A stretch of 64,000 bases of DNA from Thermotomaculum hydrothermale (GCF_016592575.1 NZ_AP017470.1:1139471-1203470), one strand, 5' to 3'; numbered from the stretch's first letter, positions 28,723 through 37,606 are shown. Numbers and translations: made by a program. Notes: a model not told the origin generated them from the sequence alone.

Positions 28723-29238
28723 ATGAAAGTCTTTATGACTGTATTATTAATTTCAGGCTTATTCAGTTTTAATATTTATGCTAAAAGTGCAAAAAAAGGG
28801 GACCCAATCCCTAATTTCAAGGTTCAGGCTGATAACGGTGAGTTTATTGAACTTTCAAAATTTAAAGGAAAATGGGTTATTCTTTACTTTTATCCTAAAG
28901 ACGACACATCAGGCTGCACAAAAGAGGCAATAACCTTTTCAGAACTAAAAAAAGAATTTGAAAAGGTAAATGCTATTGTTTTCGGCATAAATAAAGACAA
29001 TCTTGAAAGCCATAGAAAATTTAAAAAGAAACACAACATTACTATTCCTCTTTTATACGATAAGACAGGGGAAGTATCAAAATTTTTTGGAGTAAAGTCA
29101 TTGTTCGGTATGTGCAGAAGAGATACAATCTTGATTAACCCTGAAGGCAAAATTGAAAAAATTTATAGAAGTGTAAACCCTGAGGGAAACCCAAAGGAAA
29201 TCCTTGAGTATATAAAGAAAAAATCAAAGGGGGAATAG
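28723..29238 (+). CDS. exported PrxQ/BCP-type peroxiredoxin
   Basis: The 171-residue protein has an N-terminal signal peptide (about 20 residues), which is unusual for this family, followed by a complete peroxiredoxin fold. The peroxidatic cysteine is in 'PKDDTSGCTKEA' (about residue 66). The resolving cysteine normally found five residues later is replaced by Ile; the only other Cys is in 'FGMCRRDT'. It should reduce peroxides in the periplasm, perhaps as a 1-Cys enzyme. The next gene begins 2 bases after its stop codon. Confidence 0.85.
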   Translation: MKVFMTVLLISGLFSFNIYAKSAKKGDPIPNFKVQADNGEFIELSKFKGKWVILYFYPKDDTSGCTKEAITFSELKKEFEKVNAIVFGINKDNLESHRKFKKKHNITIPLLYDKTGEVSKFFGVKSLFGMCRRDTILINPEGKIEKIYRSVNPEGNPKEILEYIKKKSKGE

Positions 29239-29239
29239 A

Positions 29240-29695
29240 ATGGAAAACAAAGAACAAGCATATAGAACAAGCTTAATGATATGGTATTCATTCTTTGTTT
29301 CAATATTCCTTTATGGAATCCCGGTAGGTATTAGTATGGGAGGATTTTCAACAAAAATTGAAGATTACAAAATGTTTTTTAAAATGTTTTACTATAATGC
29401 CCCTCACTTTGTAAAAATTTTATTTTTCGTTGGACTAATTGAATTTATTTTCTTTTTCACAATTCAAAAGGGAAAAATCACACTTCTAAAATCACTTAAT
29501 CCCCTTGGTAAATATTTAATTTTATGGGCATTTGCTGAATTTCCTGCTCTTTTAGGCTTGATTTCAGCGTTTAGAACAGGGGAATCAATTTATTTTATCC
29601 CTATGTTTGTTTTGTCTCTCATTGCTTTACTTTTTAGTTTTCCAAAAAAGGGGGAGTTTAAAGAAAAAAAAGATTTGCCCTATTCTTTTGAATAG
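29240..29695 (+). CDS. four-helix membrane protein of unknown function
   Basis: The 151-residue protein has four predicted membrane helices (about residues 14-34, 58-76, 89-107 and 116-134) with short loops and a charged C-terminal tail. I do not recognise the family. It starts 2 bases after the exported peroxiredoxin gene, so the two are co-transcribed and may act together, but that is inference. Confidence 0.7.
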   Translation: MENKEQAYRTSLMIWYSFFVSIFLYGIPVGISMGGFSTKIEDYKMFFKMFYYNAPHFVKILFFVGLIEFIFFFTIQKGKITLLKSLNPLGKYLILWAFAEFPALLGLISAFRTGESIYFIPMFVLSLIALLFSFPKKGEFKEKKDLPYSFE

Positions 29696-29781
29696 ATTTC
29701 AAAAAGTTAGAAAAAATAAATTAACAAAGGATTTAAGCAATAGTATTATATTTTTGGTATAAAAATGATATGGGAGATTAA

Positions 29782-30966
29782 ATGAGTGGATACAATAAAG
29801 AAAAAAGAGAGAAATTTTACCAGTACTGTAAAGGGATTTTAGAAGGGCAAAACGGCAAAGAATTGTTTGAAAAGAATAAAAGTCTTCTTGAAACAATTAC
29901 CCCAAGGGATGTGATTGAGGTTTTTCATTTTCTTGTTGAAGACAAATACCCTATTGAGAAAATTAAAAAGGCTGTAAATAAAATCTTGCACACTGTTTAC
30001 ATTCCTTTAAGAGATTACAAAAGCCTTCCATTTTCTGAAAACGGGCTAATAGATTTACTTGTTAAAGACAACCTTGAGATGGAGAAAAGGCTTAACAAAA
30101 TCAAACCTTTAATAAAAAGTTTAAACAAGGAGCATAACGAAGAAACAATAAAAAAACTACATAAAATGTTTTCCGAAATTTCAGAATTCTCCCTTCACTA
30201 TGTTGTTAAGGAGAATACTATTTTCCCTTTTTTAGAGAAAAAAAGCGAATTCTTTGGCTGCACTCAAATAATGTGGTCGTTTGACGATGACATTAAGAAA
30301 AACATAAAAAACATTTTGACCCTGCTTGAAGGAGAGTTTAACTTAAAAGACTTTAACATTCTATCAGGAAGGCTTTTCTTTGATATGTTTGCAATCTCTT
30401 TCAGGGAGAACAAGATACTTTTCCCATACTTACTTGAAATTGCGGAAGAGAAAGAGATAAACCTTATGCTTGATGAAGTGTATGAAATGGGATTACCTTT
30501 TGTAAAGGTTGAAAAAAAAGATTTAAAAAATAAAGAAAACACTGTAACTAATGATTTATTTGTAGATTTAGGTACAGGAAAACTCAAACCTGAACAAATA
30601 ACTCTCATATTCAATCATCTGCCCGTTGATATAACCTATGTTGATGAAAACAATGAGGTTAAATTCTTTTCAACCCCGAAAGAGAGGATTTTCCCGAGAA
30701 CAAAATCAGTTTTAGGGAGAAAGGTTCAAAACTGCCATCCACCAGAGAGTATAGACACTGTTAACAAAATTGTTGAAAGCTTTAAAAATGGGGAAAAAGA
30801 TAGGGCAGATTTCTGGATAAACTTTAAAGGTAAGTTTATCCTTATTCAATACTTTGCTGTTAGAAACGAAAAGGGGGAGTATAAGGGAGTGCTTGAGGTA
30901 ACTCAGGACATAACAAACACAAAATCCCTTGAAGGTGAAAAAAGGCTTTTAGACTGGGAAAACTAA
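29782..30966 (+). CDS. DUF438 protein with hemerythrin-like and PAS domains
   Basis: The 394-residue protein has the three-part layout of DUF438 proteins: an N-terminal DUF438 helix bundle (residues 1-75), a hemerythrin-like region (about 90-240) with 'HYVVKENTIFPFLE', and a C-terminal PAS domain (about 275-380) with 'VDITYVDENNEVKFFSTPKERIFPRT'. It may sense redox state or ligands. The second half of the hemerythrin region contains no histidine (the usual 'HDEI' region reads 'SFDDDI'), so a full di-iron site is unlikely. The ATG follows GGGAG. The gene stands alone. Confidence 0.85.
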   Translation: MSGYNKEKREKFYQYCKGILEGQNGKELFEKNKSLLETITPRDVIEVFHFLVEDKYPIEKIKKAVNKILHTVYIPLRDYKSLPFSENGLIDLLVKDNLEMEKRLNKIKPLIKSLNKEHNEETIKKLHKMFSEISEFSLHYVVKENTIFPFLEKKSEFFGCTQIMWSFDDDIKKNIKNILTLLEGEFNLKDFNILSGRLFFDMFAISFRENKILFPYLLEIAEEKEINLMLDEVYEMGLPFVKVEKKDLKNKENTVTNDLFVDLGTGKLKPEQITLIFNHLPVDITYVDENNEVKFFSTPKERIFPRTKSVLGRKVQNCHPPESIDTVNKIVESFKNGEKDRADFWINFKGKFILIQYFAVRNEKGEYKGVLEVTQDITNTKSLEGEKRLLDWEN

Positions 30967-31007
30967 AATTAATTTTTTCTTAAAAATATTATGTTTCCCT
31001 GTAAATT

Positions 31008-31604
31008 TTAGTCAATCTTTCTGCCAACCCACTCCGAATCAGGTTCTTCGTCTCCAAAACCCCACTTTCCGTGAAAACTTGCCCCTGTTTCAGACAGGTG
31101 AAAAATAAATTTCCCTGCGTGTTTTGGCGGTTTAAAGTCTGGAACTTCCGCCCATCTGCCTGTTATTGTGTATCCATCTTCAGAGAGAGTGCCTTCAATT
31201 TTACCCTTCCCGTTCTTGTAATAACCTAAAACTTTATTGCCCTTTATCTTTATAATCATATTTCCAAAATTTGTTTTCCACATACCTTCAAAGGTTGGCT
31301 TTAATTTTGCTTTCATTTCATTTTCAAATTTAGCAAATTCGTCATTTTTATCTTTACTCTTTTCAACTTTCTTTGCAGGTTGAACCTTCTTTTTAACTAC
31401 AACTTTGTTAGGTTTGTTTTCAGTTTTAACTGCCTCTTTTTTCTCACTGTTAGAGGAAACAAATTTTATAGATTTTATAGCGGATAGTTGTTGCTTAATC
31501 ACAATTTTCTCGCTTGACCCGTCTTTGTATTTAATAACAATTACATCCCCTGCAAATATGGTGAATGAAAATATTACCATAAATAATAAAGCATACTTTT
31601 TCAT
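31008..31604 (-). CDS. exported protein with C-terminal beta-sandwich-like domain
   Basis: The 198-residue protein has a signal peptide, a short N-terminal segment with 'DVIVIKYKDGSSEKI', a Lys/Val-rich linker and a C-terminal domain of about 90 residues. That domain shows the pattern 'TFEGMWKTNFGNMIIKIKG', then 'GKIEGTL...TITGRWAE' and 'FHGKWGFG', a set of repeated Gly-Trp beta strands seen in many uncharacterised secreted proteins. The ATG at 31604 follows a GGGGG ribosome site and a strong promoter; the upstream in-frame start is rejected. Confidence 0.75.
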   Translation of the reverse strand: MKKYALLFMVIFSFTIFAGDVIVIKYKDGSSEKIVIKQQLSAIKSIKFVSSNSEKKEAVKTENKPNKVVVKKKVQPAKKVEKSKDKNDEFAKFENEMKAKLKPTFEGMWKTNFGNMIIKIKGNKVLGYYKNGKGKIEGTLSEDGYTITGRWAEVPDFKPPKHAGKFIFHLSETGASFHGKWGFGDEEPDSEWVGRKID

Positions 31605-31631
31605 ATTTCCCCCTTTTGGTAATGCTAAGCA

Positions 31632-31660
31632 ATTATATTTTAAAAGATGCAAAAAATCAA
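31632..31660 (-). promoter_or_regulatory. sigma-70 promoter of the exported Gly-Trp protein gene
   Basis: On the minus strand TTGATT (31660-31655) and TATAAT (31637-31632) are separated by 17 bases. This shows the gene is transcribed separately from the upstream Pit operon. Confidence 0.75.
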
Positions 31661-31735
31661 AAGAATAGATCTTACTTTTTAAGATTTTTACCAGGTAGCG
31701 TTTTTAACTGCATTTCAGTTTTTACCGAAACTTTC

Positions 31736-32783
31736 TTATCTATATAAACCTTTTGCATAAAAACATTTTGCATAAAAAACAGTGAAAAAAAATGTTATAA
31801 ATCCTGCAAATACAGGGGCAATAACCCAGCCTGCCATAATCTTTCCCAATGTTCTGTACTGAATATTCCTGCCTTTGCTTTTAACCAATCCTATGCCAGT
31901 AATAGCCCCCACAACAGCCTGTGTGGAAGACACAGGAACAAGTGGAATTGGGGGAAGGTGGTGAGAAATCAAAAATTTTTCAAGCCCTTTGGATGCAAAT
32001 AAAAACAATACAAGAGATTCTGCAAGCACTACAATAAGCGAAGTTTCTGGAGAAAGTCTGAAAATACCACCACCTATTGTTGAAATCACTTTGTGGGAGT
32101 ATGTAAAAATACCTATTGCAATGGCAACCCCCCCCCATAAAAAATAAAAGTTGGGTTGAAGAGATTGCCATTCCTAAAAATTTAACATTGGGAAAAGGGT
32201 TAACAGGAACAAATACCCCAACAACATTTGCTATATTGTTTGCACCAAGGGAATAAGAACCGAAAATGCCTATCAAAATAAGCCCTAACCTTGTAAAAAA
32301 ATCAAGGGTTAAAAGATGGATTGCAAACCTTTTTAAAACAAATCTAAAAATATAGTATAAAATTGCAGCAAAAATTCCTGCAAGAATAGGGCAAATTATC
32401 CAGGTTGAAACTATTTTTGTTAATGAATTATAATCTGTTGGCATTCCTGAAAACAAATTCCAGCCTACAATAGCGCCAACAATTGTTTGAGATGTTGAAA
32501 CCGGAAGTTTGTTCCTTACCATCAAATAAACCGCTAAAGCAGCACCAAACGCAACTGTAAAAGAACCTGCAATAGCGTTAACAGCACCTAATTTCCCTAA
32601 AGTCTGGCTTGCTCCTGCCCCACTTATAACTGCACCTAATATAACAAAAATACTTGCAAGAATAGCCGCGGTTTTAAACCTCACCATTCTTGAGTAAACA
32701 GCAGTTCCCCAGATGTTTCCTGTATCATTTGCTCCTAAAGACCAGCCTAAAAACAACCCACTTGACAGAAAAATTATAGACAT
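31736..32783 (-). pseudogene. Pit-family inorganic phosphate transporter, frameshifted in a G9 tract
   Basis: The first frame starts at ATG 32783 (MSIIFLSSGLFLGWSLGAND, one base after the DUF47 stop) and encodes the N-terminal Pit half, with 'GANDTGNIWG' and 'GANNIANVVG'. It becomes nonsense after a run of nine G on the coding strand (32136-32128). The next frame continues with '...VAIAIGIFTYSHKVISTIGG' and the second Pit signature 'PVSSTQAVVGAITGIG'. With eight G the join reads 'FFMGGVAIAIGI' and gives an ordinary transporter of about 348 residues. The break may be a sequencing slip or real slippage. When intact it would be a proton- or sodium-coupled phosphate importer. Confidence 0.85.
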
Positions 32784-32784
32784 T

Positions 32785-33426
32785 TCACATTTCCCTCTTA
32801 ATGGCATAGATAGCAAGTCGATCCGCAACCTCTTCAGCCCTATCTGACATTGTCTCAATACTTAAAGCAAAATACCTTAAATGAATCTTATGACTCTGTT
32901 TTAAATCTGATTTAAAAATCTTTCTCTTCAATTCCCTACTCACCCTATCTGCTTCTTTCTCATATAGAAAAACTTTATTCAGATAAAATTTTACCTCAAA
33001 AACTGATTTAAAGAAAGCGGATGCAGCATCAACACATGAGAATGCCGCATCCTTAGATTTTTCTGCAAGCTTCACAAAATCGGAATGCCATTTTGCAGGT
33101 ATATCAGGGATCTCTGTTTCAAACTTTTCCATAGTACTTTCCGCCGCGTCAATTATATCATCAAGTGTTTCAAGAAGGCCTAAAACATCTCCCCTGTTTT
33201 CAGGGATGAGAGATTTTTGATACAATTCCTGCTCAATGCTTCTCCTTAATTTATCAACATCACTTTCAAGGTTTTTAACTTTTTCAAGAGAAAGCAAAAA
33301 GTTTTCATTGTCCTTATTCATATATGCTTCAATACCGGTACAAAAAATAGATGCACTTTCTTTAATCTTTTCAAGAAGTATATCTATCTCTTTTTGAAGC
33401 TTGTCTGCCCCTCCCAAAAACCACAT
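32785..33426 (-). CDS. DUF47/PhoU-like protein, Pit accessory
   Basis: The 213-residue, all-helical protein matches the DUF47 (PhoU_div) family, with 'ESDVDKLRRSIEQELYQ' and the C-terminal 'EKEADRVSRELKRKIF' typical of the metal-binding helices. These proteins are usually encoded with Pit transporters and are thought to regulate them. I choose the start at 33426 (MWFLGGADKLQKE), which lies after the upstream stop codon with an AGGAG site further back. It is one base from the Pit start, so the pair is tightly coupled. Confidence 0.9.
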   Translation of the reverse strand: MWFLGGADKLQKEIDILLEKIKESASIFCTGIEAYMNKDNENFLLSLEKVKNLESDVDKLRRSIEQELYQKSLIPENRGDVLGLLETLDDIIDAAESTMEKFETEIPDIPAKWHSDFVKLAEKSKDAAFSCVDAASAFFKSVFEVKFYLNKVFLYEKEADRVSRELKRKIFKSDLKQSHKIHLRYFALSIETMSDRAEEVADRLAIYAIKREM

Positions 33427-33427
33427 A

Positions 33428-34087
33428 TTATTTGTAAAACTCCTCGTTTGCAAGAGGTTTGTCTATCATACCAATAACCCTTTTAATTGCCTGAAGATAG
33501 TTTATGTTTTCAAACCTGTCTAACCCAATATCTTTCAGAGTTTTCTTTATATCATCAATTTCAGTTGATTCAGAGTTTAAAGTGGTTACTTTAGCACCGT
33601 TTATTAAAACATTTGCAACCTCACAGATGGTATCATTTACCATATATCCAAATCTTTGCTTTTTAACCCTTACAGCCTGTAAATCAGGGTGATTCTTAAT
33701 CATTTCAAGAAACTCTTCAAGTGTATATTCATCCTTTGTCAATTCAGGCATCCCCTCAACCATAAATGCAGGGAAGACTTCTTTTTCAAGAACCTCTCTT
33801 TTTATTGGAAATTCCCCCTTCATTAAAGGATTCCATTGTTCAAGGCCATCTTTCACCTGAACAAGTGTTTTTATATCCATTTTCCCATCTCTTATTTTGG
33901 TATTGTTTTTATCATTTGTCTTTGAAACAATGTAAATCTCTTCTGAATACCTTTCCCAGACCTTTTCAGGTACAGGAACAGACAACCTTTGCATTCTGTA
34001 AATTTCCTTATCAAACCTCTGGCCGAATGTTCTAAATTCAAACCTTGGTTTTGAAATTTGTCCTATTTCAAGTTTTTCTTTAGCCAT
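33428..34087 (-). CDS. CYTH-like protein (diverged triphosphate-tunnel fold)
   Basis: The 219-residue protein shows a CYTH-like strand pattern: 'PRFEFRTFGQRF' at the start, 'EIYIVSKTNDKNNTKIRDGKMDIKTLV' in the middle and 'FGYMVNDTICEVANVLING' near residue 155. The strict ExExK signature of CYTH triphosphatases is not kept. It lies between the DASS permease gene (20 bases) and DUF47 (one base), all on one strand. Substrate is unknown. With the canonical CYTH protein two genes upstream, a role in binding or hydrolysing condensed phosphates is plausible. Confidence 0.65.
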   Translation of the reverse strand: MAKEKLEIGQISKPRFEFRTFGQRFDKEIYRMQRLSVPVPEKVWERYSEEIYIVSKTNDKNNTKIRDGKMDIKTLVQVKDGLEQWNPLMKGEFPIKREVLEKEVFPAFMVEGMPELTKDEYTLEEFLEMIKNHPDLQAVRVKKQRFGYMVNDTICEVANVLINGAKVTTLNSESTEIDDIKKTLKDIGLDRFENINYLQAIKRVIGMIDKPLANEEFYK

Positions 34088-34106
34088 TTTTCACCTCCTT
34101 AAAAAT

Positions 34107-35735
34107 CTAAAAGAACAATCCGTGTGGAGTAATCCCCCACCATTTGAAATATGTCATTGCTGAAACAATACTTATAGCCCATGCTATTAACATCATTGTT
34201 ATGCCGAATTTAAATGTATCTGACCAGCTGTACTGGTCTGTAACATAAAGTAAAGCCGCAGGTTTACTGTTAAAGGGGAGAACATAAACATGCTCTATCA
34301 ACAGTGCAACCGGAAAAGCAAGGCTCATTACAGGATAGCCAAACTTTCTTGCAACCCCTATGGCTATAGGGATAAATATCAAAGTCCTCATTGTTTTTGA
34401 CTGGAAAAACAAAGCACTAAAAAGCATGCCCCCTGTTAAAATCAGATACAACACCCAGAAAGGTGTATGAGGTCCAAAACCTAATGAGTTAAACATTGCA
34501 TCAACCAAAATTGTGGCAAGACCTGTGTGCTTTAATCCAGCCCCAAGAGTGTAAGCACCTGCGGAGAATAAAAGTAAGTGCCAGGGGATATCAACATCAT
34601 TCCACTCAACCACTCCAATTTTTGGAGTTAAAGCTACAACACCCCCTAAGAAAGCAACCGCTGTGGGGCTTATACCATGCCACCTGTCTGTAACCCAAAG
34701 AAGTAAAACTGTAACAAAAATAGCAACTGCTTTAATCTCCTCAACTGAAATTTTCCCCATTTTTTCCAATTCCTGCTTTAACCTCTCCATTCCTCCTTTA
34801 ATGTGTGGAGTTTTCTCTTTATCAGACAAGGGGAAAACCAACCTTGTACCGACAATCCAGCCTATAAACATAATGAGAATGGAGATTGGGAATGCAACCT
34901 TCATCCAGTCGGAAAAATAAATATCTTTCCCTATGGCTTCTCCTATAAACGCAGCAGCAAGCAAATTTGCACCTGACCCTGTTACAAAAGCACTTGCCCC
35001 CATGTTTATCTGGAAAAGGTTTTGTAAAATCAGGTTTCTTCCAAAGTTATTCTTATTCTTACCACCTGTTGCACCGTAAATAGCAGCAACCACCATCATA
35101 ATAGGAAGAAGAATTGCAGCTTTTGCAGTTGTTGCAGAGATAAAGGCTGAAAGAATAACATTAATTACAATAAAGCTTATAAAAATTGAGGACGCTGTTT
35201 TACCAAATTTTACAATAAACCAGAGGGCAAACCTCTTTGCAGCCCTTGTTTTAACAAGCATACTTGCCAGAATAAATGACATAATATTGAGCCACATTAC
35301 CTTGTGCCCCAACTGGTGATAAGCCTCAACCTCTGGCAACACTTTGTAAAGAACTAAACCGATTATCAAAATCAGTGAAGTTAAATAGTTGGGAATAGCC
35401 TCGGTAATCCACAAAATTAGAGAAGCAACAAACAGGGCAAGCATTGAAATGTTTTTTGCAACAAAAGCATTATGCCCAACAGTTTGAAGCACCTGCTGTG
35501 CCTCCTTAGGAAGAATTGATGCATCTATATGCTGAAAAAAGGAGAAATTAACAAGGTAATTTAAAGTAATAAAAACGATTATGGCTAATGGCCCCCCTAA
35601 TTTATGCATCCAGATTTCAAACTTAGAAAACTCTCTTTTAGGGAGTTTATTTAATTTGTAATTGCTCATATCAAGGGGATCAAAACCGTTACCGTTTAAA
35701 TCTATAACCCCGTTTTCTCCGTTTTTACCTTTCAT
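34107..35735 (-). CDS. DASS-family (SLC13) anion permease
   Basis: The 542-residue protein is a multi-span permease with about 12 membrane helices. It shows DASS features such as 'ITEAIPNYLTSLILI' near residue 115, 'SAFISATTAKAAILLPI' near 200 and 'ASAFVTGSGANLLAAAF' near 250. Members move dicarboxylates, sulfate or phosphate with sodium. In this operon, between a CYTH triphosphatase (3 bases upstream) and a second CYTH-like protein, phosphate or a small polyphosphate is a reasonable guess. The ligand cannot be read from sequence. About 40 charged N-terminal residues precede the first helix. Confidence 0.85.
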   Translation of the reverse strand: MKGKNGENGVIDLNGNGFDPLDMSNYKLNKLPKREFSKFEIWMHKLGGPLAIIVFITLNYLVNFSFFQHIDASILPKEAQQVLQTVGHNAFVAKNISMLALFVASLILWITEAIPNYLTSLILIIGLVLYKVLPEVEAYHQLGHKVMWLNIMSFILASMLVKTRAAKRFALWFIVKFGKTASSIFISFIVINVILSAFISATTAKAAILLPIMMVVAAIYGATGGKNKNNFGRNLILQNLFQINMGASAFVTGSGANLLAAAFIGEAIGKDIYFSDWMKVAFPISILIMFIGWIVGTRLVFPLSDKEKTPHIKGGMERLKQELEKMGKISVEEIKAVAIFVTVLLLWVTDRWHGISPTAVAFLGGVVALTPKIGVVEWNDVDIPWHLLLFSAGAYTLGAGLKHTGLATILVDAMFNSLGFGPHTPFWVLYLILTGGMLFSALFFQSKTMRTLIFIPIAIGVARKFGYPVMSLAFPVALLIEHVYVLPFNSKPAALLYVTDQYSWSDTFKFGITMMLIAWAISIVSAMTYFKWWGITPHGLFF

Positions 35736-35738
35736 TCT

Positions 35739-36209
35739 TTACTTTTCCCGCCAGTTTTTATAAGGATTTTTCATAAGCATTGAGTTGTAATATCTTACAT
35801 CTCCTGTAACCTCTTCACCTAACCATTCAGGTTTTTCAAACTCTTCGTTTTCGTCACTTAACTCAACCTCTGCAATTACAAGCCCTTCGTTGTCTCCATA
35901 AAATTCATCAATTTCAAACAGGTGGTTTCCAACCTTAACTCTGTACCTTGTTTTATCTATAACGCCTGGCTCGCATATATTTAACAATTGCTTTGCATCT
36001 TCAACAGGTATTTCAATCTCCCATTCAAACCTTGATGCACCTGATTCATTGCCAATTCCTTTAACAGTCAGATAGCCTTTATCTCCTTTTATTCTTACCC
36101 TTACAGTTCTTTCAGGGACGGAAGAGAGATAACCCTGAATTATCCTGATTCCGTTTTCTTTAGGGAAATTTCCTTTAACTAAAAATTTCCTCTCTATTTC
36201 TTTACCCAT
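35739..36209 (-). CDS. CYTH-domain triphosphatase
   Basis: The 156-residue protein is a single CYTH domain. It has the diagnostic ExExK as 'EIERK' at residues 4-8, then 'VRVRIKGDKGYLTVKG', 'RFEWEIEIP' and 'IDEFYGDNEGLVIAEVEL', the alternating charged strands that line the triphosphate tunnel. Bacterial single-domain members of this size hydrolyse inorganic tripolyphosphate or nucleoside triphosphates. It is the second gene of the porin operon and is followed after 3 bases by the DASS permease. AGGAGG precedes the ATG. Confidence 0.88.
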   Translation of the reverse strand: MGKEIERKFLVKGNFPKENGIRIIQGYLSSVPERTVRVRIKGDKGYLTVKGIGNESGASRFEWEIEIPVEDAKQLLNICEPGVIDKTRYRVKVGNHLFEIDEFYGDNEGLVIAEVELSDENEEFEKPEWLGEEVTGDVRYYNSMLMKNPYKNWREK

Positions 36210-36244
36210 GAAAACCTCCTGATTTTATTGGCTTTTTTAAATGG

Positions 36245-36273
36245 AAGAGGGGGAAAATTCCCCCTCTTTTTTT
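36245..36273. terminator. hairpin between porin and CYTH genes
   Basis: AAGAGGGGG / CCCCCTCTT, 9-bp perfect stem with a 6-base loop. A T7 run follows on the plus strand, but on the minus strand, which is the direction of transcription, only a broken T tract follows. It may reduce read-through from the porin into the downstream genes rather than end transcription fully. Confidence 0.6.
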
Positions 36274-36279
36274 AAATCT

Positions 36280-37485
36280 TTAGAATAAGTACTGGAATCT
36301 GAAAGCAAGTATCTGGAAATCGTCGTTTCCTATAAAGTCTCCATCACCATCTGCATATTCATCGTTGTTCACAAAAATATAGTTCATCATGAATCTTACA
36401 TTTGCATTAAAATAATAGTTTATTCCTAATGTAACATTTTCTTCTTTACCACCAAAAATTTCTGCAGACTCATCATTTAAATCAAGTGAACTATACCTCA
36501 AAGCAATTTCAAGTGCACCCTTCTTGCTATTAGGAGTGACTGCTGCAAATTCTGATTCACTCTTTTTCCACTGCCTTGTTTCACCTGTTACAAAGTAACT
36601 AACAAAAATGTAATAACCGTCAAAAGATGCATCAGGTTTTCCGTCATATCTATTTACATCCTGAGAAATATACTCAGCCTGAACCATTATATTGTCCAAT
36701 TGCCATGCAAACTCTAAACCGTAAGCTGAAAAATCGTCAACATTCTTAATTTTTCCAGTGTTCAAAATCTTTTCTGTTAAATGAAGCTCAGGTCTTTCTT
36801 TAAATTTAATTTTGTTGTCATCTTCAGCGTCAGGAATTGCATACTGGTAAGATGCACCAAAGTGAAGGAGTTTACCTTTTTCGGAAATAGGGTCATAGGT
36901 AAGCCTTGCAGCGTAAGCCCAGGATTCATTGTGTCCTGATTCTTCCCCTGTTCCAACTTCCTGACCGTAGAAACCAGCCTGAATTCTCCAATTGTCAGCC
37001 CACTTTGTATAAGAGACACCGATTCTTCTTCCAAGCGTAAAAACATTGGGAAGAGCTCTTTCCATAAAAACAATATACCTTGATGAGGTAACCTCTTCCA
37101 TTGAGAAAGGCATTTTGTGGTTACCTAACTTGATAATTGTGTTATCAAAACCAATATAAGCCATCCAGAAGTCTTTAATTTCAACTTCGTTATCTGCTAC
37201 ATCAATATCCCATTCTCCTGCCCACTGGTCATATAAAGTAGTCTTAAAGGAAACCCTTGCTCTTCTTGTCTCCGTTCCGTTTGCAAAATTGTTGTCATCA
37301 CCGAAAAAGAAACCAGAATCAATCATAACCCTTCCGTCAATCCAGAGTTTGAAAGAACCATCTTCACTTGCGGTTACAAAATAACCGCTGTCAAAATAGT
37401 TTTCCATTTTAATCCTGTTCTGAGAGAAAGCAAAACTAATTGACATTAAGCCAATAAGCAAAAAAACAAAAAAACTTGATTTCAT
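36280..37485 (-). CDS. phosphate-selective-type porin (porin O/P family)
   Basis: The 401-residue protein has a signal peptide of about 21 residues and an aromatic C-terminal residue (Phe) as in outer-membrane barrels. The pattern 'RRARVSFKTTLYDQWAGEWDIDVADN' and 'DFWMAYIGFDNTIIKLGNHKMPFSMEE' near residue 75-130 is typical of the OprO/OprP group, which form channels for phosphate or polyphosphate. It is the first gene of the leftward operon. A sigma-54 promoter lies upstream, and AGGAGG precedes the ATG. Confidence 0.85.
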   Translation of the reverse strand: MKSSFFVFLLIGLMSISFAFSQNRIKMENYFDSGYFVTASEDGSFKLWIDGRVMIDSGFFFGDDNNFANGTETRRARVSFKTTLYDQWAGEWDIDVADNEVEIKDFWMAYIGFDNTIIKLGNHKMPFSMEEVTSSRYIVFMERALPNVFTLGRRIGVSYTKWADNWRIQAGFYGQEVGTGEESGHNESWAYAARLTYDPISEKGKLLHFGASYQYAIPDAEDDNKIKFKERPELHLTEKILNTGKIKNVDDFSAYGLEFAWQLDNIMVQAEYISQDVNRYDGKPDASFDGYYIFVSYFVTGETRQWKKSESEFAAVTPNSKKGALEIALRYSSLDLNDESAEIFGGKEENVTLGINYYFNANVRFMMNYIFVNNDEYADGDGDFIGNDDFQILAFRFQYLF

Positions 37486-37536
37486 AGCAACCTCCTATTT
37501 TTTTGCCCTATAAAGAGCAACTACTTATCATATTTT

Positions 37537-37553
37537 CAGCAAGATATATGCCA
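37537..37553 (-). promoter_or_regulatory. sigma-54 (-24/-12) promoter of the porin operon
   Basis: Minus-strand TGGCATATATCTTGCT: GG at 37552-37551 and GC at 37540-37539, exactly 10 bases apart, a near-consensus match to TGGCAC-N5-TTGC. The predicted transcription start is near 37527, giving a 42-base leader. Confidence 0.85.
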
Positions 37554-37606
37554 CAGGAAACAAAACACAATTCCCACTATATAAAGGCAAAAAAGCCTTA
37601 GCGCAC

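Noticed and set aside
37584-37599. AAGGC / GCCTT hairpin in the sigma-54 intergenic region
   Set aside because: The stem has only five pairs, with no T-run in either direction; not reported as a terminator.
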